DNA of 5,702 bases, taken from positions 1-5,702 of the forward strand of contig JALVSV010000200.1 of NCBI GenBank assembly GCA_027024125.1, in the 5' to 3' direction. The notes beneath the pieces were generated by a model. It was not told where the DNA came from and ran no database searches. It saw only the letters and a list, made by a program, of their open reading frames with translations. This document shows positions 1 through 5,262 of this stretch, in pieces. This stretch comes from Methylothermaceae bacterium. Its GTDB lineage: Bacteria > Pseudomonadota > Gammaproteobacteria > Methylococcales > Methylothermaceae. Numbering within the stretch: position 1 is the first letter of the stretch; each line of letters opens with the position of its first letter. The position numbers were made by a program, and so were the translations under genes.

Positions 1-70
1 TCAGGCAAGGAATCGGCGAATCGTCATAGATCTGGAAGATGAGCCCACGCTGACAGCCGGGCTGGATCAA
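1..70 (-). CDS. Possible start of a further minus-strand gene, cut by the left edge
   Basis: On the minus strand a TTG at 70-68 overlaps the TGA stop of the nucleotidyltransferase (TTGA, a 4-bp overlap like the ATGA junction one gene upstream). The frame stays open to the window edge and reads MIQPGCQRGLIFQIYDDSPI, followed by PCL. I do not recognise the product from 23 residues. If real, it would be the third gene of the ceramide synthase operon. A competing reading exists: plus-strand frame 2 is also open from the edge to a TGA at 77-79, ending in RRIVIDLEDEPTLTAGLDQSG with the first R dropped, and could be the tail of a convergent gene. The overlap geometry and somewhat higher G+C at third codon positions favour the minus reading only slightly. 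Confidence 0.3.
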   Translation of the reverse strand, partial: MIQPGCQRGLIFQIYDDSPIPCL

Positions 71-846
71 TCCGGCTGATCGAGCAGCTTTCTTACGAAA
101 TTGAGGTCTTCCACGGTATCGACATCAATGGCGGCTTCAGGAAAAGGCAGGCGTATAAAGGCCACCTTGATTTGCAGTTTCCTTTTGACGTGGCGGGCGA
201 TTTCATCGGTGGTCAGTCTTCGCGCGAGATAGCGGAGCAAAGGCAAGAGTCCCAGCACCCTGATCAGGCGCCAGGGGCGTTTTCGATCTTGTTCCAACTT
301 TCTCCAGGCAAGAATCAGTTCGCGTCCCTTCGGTGTCAGAAAAGCAAACAGGTTGCAAGTGCAGAAGGGGCCGTCGGCAAATTTCAACGGGGTCCTCCTG
401 ACTCCCGGGAAACGTTCGACGACGTCTCGATATGGAACCAGCCCCACAGCCACATCGGCCTCTCTATCGATCGCCCGTCGACAGAATTCGGTGAAAACCT
501 GTGAGCTGGGGAAGGCGATATCGGCGGTTGTCAGCAGCACGGGTCGCTGAGTTTCAATGCGTTCGATGCATCGCCAAGCGCTCCTGCTGGGTGAGGTATC
601 CGGTGTAATCCACTCGCAAGGTTTATCAAGCGATTTTGTGAAGGAAATGCCCCTCCAGATTTCCTCGGCAGGGCCACCCAGCACAATCTCTTCAATAACG
701 GGACACTCATCCAGGGCCGCAAGGATGCGTTGCAGCATCGGTTTTCCGGCCACAGGTACCATGACCTTGCAGGGGGCGTTTGCCGCTTTGGCGACAGGGT
801 TCTCCCCCTCACGATCGGCGGCAAGCACGATGGTTGAGAACTTCAT
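67..846 (-). CDS. MobA-like nucleotidyltransferase, candidate ceramide headgroup cytidylyltransferase
   Basis: A 259-residue cytoplasmic protein of the NTP-transferase (GT-A-like) fold. Visible signs are the N-terminal nucleotide-binding stretch STIVLAADREGE followed by APCKVMVPVAGKPML (residues 4-38, with K27 and K35), TTADIAF with probable metal ligand D109, the CNLFAF strand near 164-169, and a closing AIDVDTVEDL with D241/D243 as the second metal site. Residues 190-211 (RPWRLIRVLGLLPLLRYLAR, then RL) are basic and hydrophobic, and could form an amphipathic helix that sits against a membrane. The start chosen is ATG at 846, which has AAGGA 6 nt upstream and overlaps the bCerS stop as ATGA. 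The frame is open further up to 975, but those 43 residues lie over the bCerS coding sequence and do not resemble the fold. Such enzymes activate a sugar, alcohol or acid phosphate with CTP or another NTP. Linkage to ceramide genes suggests a headgroup role like the phosphoglycerate cytidylyltransferase (CpgD) reported in Caulobacter. The fold is secure, the substrate is inferred. A MobA-type molybdenum cofactor role is unlikely in this context. Confidence 0.85.
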   Translation of the reverse strand: MKFSTIVLAADREGENPVAKAANAPCKVMVPVAGKPMLQRILAALDECPVIEEIVLGGPAEEIWRGISFTKSLDKPCEWITPDTSPSRSAWRCIERIETQRPVLLTTADIAFPSSQVFTEFCRRAIDREADVAVGLVPYRDVVERFPGVRRTPLKFADGPFCTCNLFAFLTPKGRELILAWRKLEQDRKRPWRLIRVLGLLPLLRYLARRLTTDEIARHVKRKLQIKVAFIRLPFPEAAIDVDTVEDLNFVRKLLDQPD

Positions 847-1976
847 TTCAATTCCTTCTGATATATTCGATAGCGCTTGTAACATCGTGCCCCCAGATCT
901 TCGATGATACTGCGCATTCTCAGGTTGTCTTCCAGGATCCAGGACAGTTCCATTTGCCGAAGCCCTCGTTTGCATACGGGCTGACGCAGCGCCTCGATCA
1001 AAAGATAACTGACAGCCGCCCCCAACAGGCTATTTTGGTAGTGGCGACGGATACCCATCAGGATGACCCTGCCGGTATCGGGATAGCGCATGTTCCAGCG
1101 CCATAACAGAGTGATCCAGTTGAGGGGAAGGAGCCGGCCATTCAGATTTCTCAAGAGTTGATTCAGATCTGGAGCCGCGACGATCATCCCCACAGCCTCT
1201 CCGTTGAGTTCGGCGATCTGGACGAAATCATCCTGGATGACATGGCTGAGTGTTTTGGCCATCTCGGTGAATTCTTCCTGGGTGAAGGGCACAAAGCCCC
1301 AGTTCCGGGACCAGGCATCGTTGAAAATATCCCGCAGCAGCTCGAACTCTTGCAGCAGGTGTTTGCGGTTCAAGGGGCGCACATCGATTTCCTGCGCCGC
1401 CTTGGCGGCAAGACTGCGCACAGCCCGGGGTGGCTCAATTTCAGCATCGAGGAGATAGGCCAGCAAATCCTTGGCGGGAACATAGCCTTGCTTTTCGATC
1501 TGTCCAGGATAATAAGGGGGATTGTAGGGCATCATCACCACTGGAGGCATATCGAACCCTTCCACCAGCAAGCCACATTCCTGATTGATGGACAGATTGA
1601 AAGGGCCCCTGACGGTGTGCATCCCTTTTGCCTTCAGCCAGGTTTCGGCTTGACCGAACAAAGCGGAAAACACGCCAGCGTCATCGATTGCCTCCAACAT
1701 GCCAAAAAATCCCGTTCGCTCTGAATGATTTTCCAGATACAGGTGGTCGGTTTGAGCGCTGATGCGTCCTACAGGTTTTCCATCCTGCCAAGCGATCCAT
1801 CCTTGCCACTCGGCATGGCTGAAATAAGGGTTCCTGGCGGAGAGATGCATCTTCCTTTCCAGAAGCAGAGGAGGTATCCAGTTGGGATTTCCTTGATAGA
1901 TCGACCAAGGGAGACGGATGAAGGTGTCCAGGTCTTTGGCCGTGTCGACTGGTGTGAGAGTCAGATGTGATTGCAC
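843..1976 (-). CDS. bcerS: Bacterial ceramide synthase (bCerS-type GNAT N-acyltransferase)
   Basis: A 377-residue protein predicted to N-acylate 3-ketosphinganine with a fatty acyl thioester to give 3-keto-ceramide. The N-terminus FIRLPWSIYQGNPNWIPPLL (19-38) is typical of the long GNAT-like family to which Caulobacter bCerS belongs. The central GPFNLSINQECGLLVEGFD (124-142) with PYNPPYYPGQIEKQGY (150-165) is the family's most conserved block. The C-terminal GNAT portion includes a possible acyl-donor-binding segment (MGIRRHYQNSLLGAAVSYLL, 307-326) and ELSWILEDNLRMRSIIEDLG (343-362), then YKRYRIYQK. It is unrelated to eukaryotic TLC-domain ceramide synthases. No signal peptide or clear transmembrane helix is seen, though LLPLNWITLLW (282-292) is hydrophobic. 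The start is GTG at 1976. It has no good ribosome-binding site, and no ATG lies in frame between it and the upstream stop at 2021-2019. It heads the minus-strand group, and its stop overlaps the next start. Databases may call it only a GNAT N-acetyltransferase. Family placement is strong, and the exact reaction rests on the neighbouring spt, cerR and acp genes. Confidence 0.86.
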   Translation of the reverse strand: MQSHLTLTPVDTAKDLDTFIRLPWSIYQGNPNWIPPLLLERKMHLSARNPYFSHAEWQGWIAWQDGKPVGRISAQTDHLYLENHSERTGFFGMLEAIDDAGVFSALFGQAETWLKAKGMHTVRGPFNLSINQECGLLVEGFDMPPVVMMPYNPPYYPGQIEKQGYVPAKDLLAYLLDAEIEPPRAVRSLAAKAAQEIDVRPLNRKHLLQEFELLRDIFNDAWSRNWGFVPFTQEEFTEMAKTLSHVIQDDFVQIAELNGEAVGMIVAAPDLNQLLRNLNGRLLPLNWITLLWRWNMRYPDTGRVILMGIRRHYQNSLLGAAVSYLLIEALRQPVCKRGLRQMELSWILEDNLRMRSIIEDLGARCYKRYRIYQKELK

Positions 1977-2034
1977 AGGATAAAATCGGGTGATTGAGTT
2001 GTTTGTTGCATCGTTGCCTTAAAGATACGGTTGA

Positions 2035-2048
2035 TTGTTAATAAACAA
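2035..2048. repeat. Short AT-rich inverted repeat TTGTT-AATA-AACAA
   Basis: Two perfect 5-bp arms (2035-2039 and 2044-2048) flank a 4-base centre, just downstream of the candidate minus-strand promoter and near its expected transcription start. It could be a second regulator site, but at this length and A+T content a chance repeat is likely. Confidence 0.22.
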
Positions 2049-2052
2049 CACG

Positions 2053-2068
2053 CTATCCTAATGGATAG
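2053..2068. repeat. Inverted repeat CTATCC-TAAT-GGATAG, possible operator
   Basis: Two perfect 6-bp arms (CTATCC at 2053-2058, GGATAG at 2063-2068) flank a 4-base centre. An alternative pairing, TCCTA (2056-2060) with TAGGA (2066-2070), overlaps it. The repeat covers the candidate -10 hexamer (2060-2055) of the minus-strand promoter, which is where a repressor would act. The binding protein is unknown, and a chance repeat of this size in 331 bases is possible. Confidence 0.4.
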
Positions 2069-2081
2069 GAAACGGAGTCAA
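2055..2081 (-). promoter_or_regulatory. Candidate sigma-70-like promoter for the ceramide synthase operon
   Basis: On the minus strand TTGACT (2081-2076) matches the -35 consensus at five of six positions. TAGGAT (2060-2055) matches the -10 at four of six, but the spacer is only 15 bp, shorter than the preferred 17. Transcription would begin near 2048, giving a leader of roughly 70 nt before the GTG at 1976. The inverted repeat at 2053-2068 lies on the -10. Weak evidence, based only on hexamer matching. Confidence 0.3.
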
Positions 2082-2113
2082 GACGCGGGGTTGTTTTGTT
2101 TTTCACCTCAATC

Positions 2114-2143
2114 TTGTACCTGAAAAGGCGGAAATGCTATGAT
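2114..2143 (+). promoter_or_regulatory. Candidate extended -10 promoter for the ligase operon
   Basis: TGCTATGAT at 2135-2143 is an extended -10 element (TGn followed by TATGAT, five of six consensus bases). TTGTAC at 2114-2119 is a poor -35 with an 18-bp spacer, and extended -10 promoters can tolerate a poor -35. Transcription would start near 2150, about 15 bases before the 20-bp palindrome, leaving a leader of about 157 nt before the TTG start. This is the best plus-strand promoter match in the gap. Confidence 0.42.
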
Positions 2144-2164
2144 GTTTTTTGCTGATAGATTACC

Positions 2165-2184
2165 TTGCTTTCGCGCGAAAGCAA
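2165..2184. repeat. Perfect 20-bp palindrome, probable operator or leader hairpin
   Basis: The half-site TTGCTTTCGC is followed directly by its exact reverse complement GCGAAAGCAA, with no spacer and no mismatch, and the symmetry ends at 2164/2185. As DNA this is a classic site for a dimeric regulator. It sits just downstream of the extended -10 candidate, where a bound protein could block transcription. As RNA it could form an 8-bp stem with a CGCG loop. No U-tract follows on either strand, so a Rho-independent terminator is unlikely. The regulator is unknown. Confidence 0.6.
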
Positions 2185-2241
2185 CTAAATAAAACAAGGA
2201 TGAGGGCCTGCGGTAAGTTCAGGGCGGGGTGTGACATCTCT

Positions 2242-2271
2242 TTGCCGATGGTTCTGTTTAAAGATTATATG
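2242..2271 (+). promoter_or_regulatory. Possible proximal promoter for the ligase operon
   Basis: TTGCCG (2242-2247) followed by TATATG (2266-2271) gives four of six matches in each hexamer with an 18-bp spacer. Transcription from here would begin near 2278 and leave about 30 nt before the TTG start, enough for the ribosome-binding site. It is weaker than the extended -10 candidate upstream. Both, one, or neither may be used. Confidence 0.28.
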
Positions 2272-2294
2272 CCTACCAGTTTTGTGGATTTATA

Positions 2295-2303
2295 AGGGGA
2301 GAG
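2295..2303 (+). promoter_or_regulatory. Ribosome-binding site fixing the TTG start of the acyl-AMP ligase
   Basis: AGGGGAGAGG (2294-2303, counting the preceding A) is a strong purine-rich Shine-Dalgarno stretch; AGGGGA at 2295-2300 ends 7 nt before the TTG at 2308. The in-frame TAA at 2293-2295 rules out any longer form. The next possible start, TTG at 2347, would remove residues that match the family N-terminus. This supports TTG at 2308. Confidence 0.75.
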
Positions 2304-2307
2304 GCTC

Positions 2308-4059
2308 TTGGGTGCTCAAGCTACGCCAACCGAGAATACGATACCTTTGCGGCGCGCCGATTTCGCCACTTTGGCAGAAGCGTTAGATTATGCTGCATTA
2401 GGCCAAACTGGCTGCAACTTTTACAATGGCAGAGGTGAATTATACGAAGTCCTGACCTATTCGAAATTACGGGAGCAAGCCATCGCTTTGGCGCAGCGAT
2501 TGGTGGGGCTGGATCTTCCCAGAGAATCCCGGGTCGCGTTGATAGCCGAGACAACTCCGGATTTCATTCGTTTTTTCTTTGCCTGCCAGTATGCGGGGCT
2601 GATTCCGGTGCCGTTGCCCATTCCCTTCAGCCTTGGGAGTCACCAGGCGTATGTGCGTCAGCTTCGGACCATGCTGCAAAGTTGTCATCCCAGCATTGCC
2701 ATGGCGCCGGAAAGCTTTGTCAGTTTTTTGACCGAGGCGGCTGAAGGACTCGAAATAGAATATTTCGGTGCACCAGAAGATTTTGCCGCCCTGGCGCCCG
2801 CCGATATAGAACTGCAGCCGCTGCAGGCTGATGAGCTGGCTTATCTGCAATATACCTCCGGCAGCACCCGTTTTCCCAGGGGGGTCATGATCAAACAGTC
2901 CTCCGTGATGGACAACCTGGCGGGTATCGCCCAGCATGGCGTTTGTCTGCGTCCCGGGGACCGGGCGGTGTCATGGTTGCCGTTCTATCACGACATGGGA
3001 TTGGTGGGTCTGATGTTGACGCCTGTGGCCTCTCAGGTTTCTGCCGACTATCTTGGAACCAGAGAGTTTGCCATGCGTCCGCGTCAGTGGTTGGCTTTGA
3101 TGTCAAAAAACAAAGCAACAATCTCTTTCGGACCTCCCTTCGGATATGAGTTATGCATGCGTCGTCTAAGGCCTGGTGAGGCTTCAAAGTTCGACCTGAG
3201 TGCCTGGCGAGTGGCCGGGGTTGGGGCGGAAATGATCCGAACCGAATCCTTGCGTGGTTTTGCCGAGGCATTGGCCCCGGCCGGGTTTAAAGAGGAGGCC
3301 TTTCTTCCCTGTTATGGAATGGCAGAATGTTCCCTGGCAGTTACTTTCGCCCCTTTGGGGCAAGGGTTGAAGGTGGACAGGGTCGACAAGGAATCCCTGG
3401 CCTTGAAAGGAGAAGCCTTGCCGGTCACCGATTCAAGGCAGCGTTACAATGAATTTGTCGATTGTGGCCAGTTGTTACCGGGATTTGAGTTCAAGGTGCT
3501 CGATGGCGAAGGTAACGAGGTTGCCGAAAGACAGGTGGGAACCATTCATTTGCGGGGTCCCAGTGTGATGTCGGGATACTTCGAAGATCCAGAGACGACC
3601 GACCATGTGTTGTCCAGGGATGGTTGGCTCAATACCGGAGATCTGGGTTATTACGTAGGAGATCGAATCTTCTTGACCGGAAGGGAAAAGGATCTCATCA
3701 TCGTCAACGGCCGTAATATCTGGCCTCAGGATCTTGAATACCTGGCTCATCAACAACCTGAAGTGCGACCCGGTGATGCCTTGGCTTTCGGTGTTCCCGG
3801 TCCCGATGGAAGTGATGTGACTGTCCTGGTGGTTCAGTGCCGGGAAACCGACGAAGCAAAGAGAGCCGATCTGAAGGCCAGAATCCGATCCAGGGTGCGG
3901 GCTGACATCGGGGTCGACTGTATCGTCGAACTGGTGCCTCTACATACCTTGCCCAGGACTTCATCGGGCAAACTTTCCCGTTCCAAAGCGCAGCAGAATT
4001 ACATTACCAGTCACGATTTCAGCCATCATGAAGCGCAGGGAAGGCGTGCCGCGGTATGA
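2308..4059 (+). CDS. Fatty acyl-AMP ligase (FAAL-type acyl-activating enzyme)
   Basis: A 583-residue ANL-superfamily adenylating enzyme, full length for the family, cytoplasmic. It should convert a free fatty acid and ATP to acyl-AMP and pass the acyl group to the ACP encoded two genes downstream. Motifs in order: the P-loop [12 protein letters not shown] (182-193), the FAAL/FACL signature [12 protein letters not shown] (223-234), [11 protein letters not shown] (334-344), [10 protein letters not shown] (439-448) with D445, the hinge block [20 protein letters not shown] (458-477), and the A10 lysine K555 in TSSGKLSR. The N-terminus ([13 protein letters not shown], then FYNGRGE) and the 370-400 region resemble FAALs rather than CoA ligases. 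The P-loop lysine of many relatives is R191 here. The start is TTG, supported by a strong ribosome-binding site. It is first in the operon, 3 nt before the reductase. Caulobacter has a comparable synthetase beside its ceramide genes. Acyl-CoA synthetase is the main alternative call. Family certain, ACP partner inferred from linkage. Confidence 0.94.
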   Translation: MGAQATPTENTIPLRRADFATLAEALDYAALGQTGCNFYNGRGELYEVLTYSKLREQAIALAQRLVGLDLPRESRVALIAETTPDFIRFFFACQYAGLIPVPLPIPFSLGSHQAYVRQLRTMLQSCHPSIAMAPESFVSFLTEAAEGLEIEYFGAPEDFAALAPADIELQPLQADELAYLQYTSGSTRFPRGVMIKQSSVMDNLAGIAQHGVCLRPGDRAVSWLPFYHDMGLVGLMLTPVASQVSADYLGTREFAMRPRQWLALMSKNKATISFGPPFGYELCMRRLRPGEASKFDLSAWRVAGVGAEMIRTESLRGFAEALAPAGFKEEAFLPCYGMAECSLAVTFAPLGQGLKVDRVDKESLALKGEALPVTDSRQRYNEFVDCGQLLPGFEFKVLDGEGNEVAERQVGTIHLRGPSVMSGYFEDPETTDHVLSRDGWLNTGDLGYYVGDRIFLTGREKDLIIVNGRNIWPQDLEYLAHQQPEVRPGDALAFGVPGPDGSDVTVLVVQCRETDEAKRADLKARIRSRVRADIGVDCIVELVPLHTLPRTSSGKLSRSKAQQNYITSHDFSHHEAQGRRAAV

Positions 4060-4062
4060 GGT

Positions 4063-5007
4063 GTGTTAACTGATACACCTGTCGTCGCCCTGACCGGAGC
4101 CACTGGTTTCATCGGTGGTTGTATCGCCCGTCATCTGGTAACCACTGGATGGCGGGTTCGTGTTCTTGTCAGGCAGGGATCTGAAGGGCGGCTTCCGAAC
4201 CTCCCTCTGGAAGTGTGTTTAGGTAACATTGAGCAATCCGCAAGTCTCGAACGCCTGTTGGAAGGCGCGCAAGCAATCGTCCATTGTGCGGGCGTGGTAC
4301 GTGGAATATCCCAAAGTGATTTTGATAGAGTCAATGCGTCTGGTACAGAAAGGCTGGCGAGGCTCTCGGCACGTCATGGGATCGGCCGGTTTGTTCTGAT
4401 ATCCTCGTTAGCTGCACGTGCCCCCCAGCTGTCACCCTATGCCATGAGCAAGAAACGGGGCGAACAAATTCTTTACGATCTGGACGATCGCCTTTCCTGG
4501 GTCATTCTCAGGCCGCCCGCGGTCTATGGTCCGGGGGACCGGGAGATGAAGCCTTTACTCAAAGCGATGGTCCGTGGACTGGTTCCTGTGATCGGTGACC
4601 GAGATGCCCGTTTCTCCCTGATTTACGTTGATGATCTTGCCCGGGCAGCTCTGGCTGCGCTCACTGCGTCTGGGGTTAGCCAGCGGCTTTTCGAACTCGA
4701 TGATGGACACCGGGGGGGGTACAGTTGGCAAGAAGTGATCGACATCGCATCATCCTATCGCAACAGGCCGGTCTATGCCGTCTCTGTTCCGGAGATCTTG
4801 TTACGGGCCATGGCAGCAATCTCCCTCCTTGCCTCGCGTTTGGGCGGGCGCTCGCCCATGTTGACGCCAGCGAAGGTGAATGAGCTTCGGCATCCCGATT
4901 GGGTATGCGACAATAATGATATTTGCGCTGCGCTGAATTGGCAGCCACAAGTCTCTTTTGCAAAAGGATTGGCCTTGACATTGGCCAACGATCAACCAAT
5001 TTCTTGA
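4063..5007 (+). CDS. cerR: Extended SDR oxidoreductase, probable 3-keto-ceramide reductase (CerR)
   Basis: A 314-residue NAD(P)-dependent epimerase/dehydratase-like protein of the extended SDR family. The Rossmann signature TGATGFIGG (11-19) with G12, G15 and G18 binds the dinucleotide. R37 after the second strand (VRVLVRQGSEG) suggests a preference for NADPH. The catalytic pair is Y126-xxx-K130 in PYAMSKKRGE, with S114/S115 as the upstream serine. VYGPGDREM (about 153-161) and IYVDDLARA (about 187-195) are usual SDR landmarks. By analogy with Caulobacter CerR it should reduce the 3-keto group of 3-keto-ceramide, after N-acylation. The start is GTG at 4063, 3 nt after the ligase stop. The only nearby Shine-Dalgarno-like bases (GAGGT, 4058-4062) touch the start codon, so translation may depend on coupling to the ligase gene. 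A run of eight G (4712-4719) lies inside the gene. Generic annotation would be NAD-dependent epimerase. The specific role is inferred from context. Confidence 0.88.
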   Translation: MLTDTPVVALTGATGFIGGCIARHLVTTGWRVRVLVRQGSEGRLPNLPLEVCLGNIEQSASLERLLEGAQAIVHCAGVVRGISQSDFDRVNASGTERLARLSARHGIGRFVLISSLAARAPQLSPYAMSKKRGEQILYDLDDRLSWVILRPPAVYGPGDREMKPLLKAMVRGLVPVIGDRDARFSLIYVDDLARAALAALTASGVSQRLFELDDGHRGGYSWQEVIDIASSYRNRPVYAVSVPEILLRAMAAISLLASRLGGRSPMLTPAKVNELRHPDWVCDNNDICAALNWQPQVSFAKGLALTLANDQPIS

Positions 5008-5013
5008 GGTGTC

Positions 5014-5262
5014 ATGAAAACGTATCAAGATATCCTGACCGAATTGCTGAATACTATCCGGCCGCTGGCACCGAATGCGGGTTCTTTGGATGAAGACACC
5101 GAGTTGATGGGTAACCTTGGTCTGGATTCCATGAAGGTGATGAATCTGTTACAGGAAGTGGAAGACCATTTCGACGTTTCCATACCAATCAACGTGTTGC
5201 CAGATGTCCGAACTGTCGGGGATCTGGCCCGAAAGATCCATCAGATTCTCAGTGACCAATGA
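5014..5262 (+). CDS. Dedicated acyl carrier protein for sphingolipid synthesis
   Basis: An 82-residue acidic single-domain acyl carrier protein. The phosphopantetheine attachment site is S39 in NLGLDSMKVMNLL (codon 5128-5130), at the start of helix II. Helix III/IV residues VRTVGDLARKI close the four-helix bundle, and length is normal for the family. It becomes active once a phosphopantetheinyl transferase modifies S39, and then carries the fatty acid as a thioester. Placed between the FAAL/CerR genes and serine palmitoyltransferase, it probably receives acyl groups from the ligase and hands them to the synthase, as proposed for the specialised ACP of Caulobacter-type clusters. It differs from housekeeping AcpP, which has the DSLD motif at this site; here it is DSMK. 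ATG at 5014 is preceded by GAGGTG (5006-5011), which overlaps the cerR stop and leaves only 2-3 nt. The stop overlaps the spt start (ATGA). Confidence 0.95.
   Translation: MKTYQDILTELLNTIRPLAPNAGSLDEDTELMGNLGLDSMKVMNLLQEVEDHFDVSIPINVLPDVRTVGDLARKIHQILSDQ

Larger units (their letters stand above)
1977..2307. other. Divergent intergenic control region
   Basis: These 331 bases separate the two gene groups and are richer in A+T than the flanking genes. No open frame longer than about 31 codons with a credible ribosome-binding site occurs. The region holds a perfect 20-bp palindrome, two shorter inverted repeats (one on the minus-strand promoter candidate), and promoter-like elements for both directions, listed separately. 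Repeated GTTGTTT/GTTGTTTTGTT tracts occur near 1999-2008 and 2091-2102. I see no tRNA, no recognisable riboswitch and no U-tract terminator. Its position makes it the probable shared switch for both halves of the ceramide pathway. Confidence 0.85.

Noticed and set aside
847..975. 43-residue N-terminal extension of the nucleotidyltransferase
   Set aside because: The frame is open, but it overlaps the conserved end of bcerS, does not look like the fold, and the ATG at 846 has a good AAGGA and the typical ATGA overlap.
1158..1724. 188-codon open frame on the plus strand
   Set aside because: It lies wholly antisense to bcerS, whose protein has clear family motifs over the same bases. The antisense translation has no recognisable domain and no ribosome-binding site.
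2139..2192. 17-codon frame starting ATGATG
   Set aside because: Its start lies within the best promoter -10 element, so the transcript would not include it, and the peptide has no features beyond chance.
2165..2200. Rho-independent terminator at the 20-bp palindrome
   Set aside because: A stem is possible, but no run of T follows on either strand, and the position between divergent promoters does not suit a terminator.
1977..2307. CRISPR array, mobile element or riboswitch in the gap
   Set aside because: I found no spaced direct repeats, no transposase or terminal inverted repeats, and no known riboswitch core. The only structures are the short inverted repeats listed.
2467..2937. 156-codon minus-strand frame inside the ligase gene
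   Set aside because: It is antisense to the ligase N-terminal domain including its P-loop, with no start signal and no protein-like motifs.
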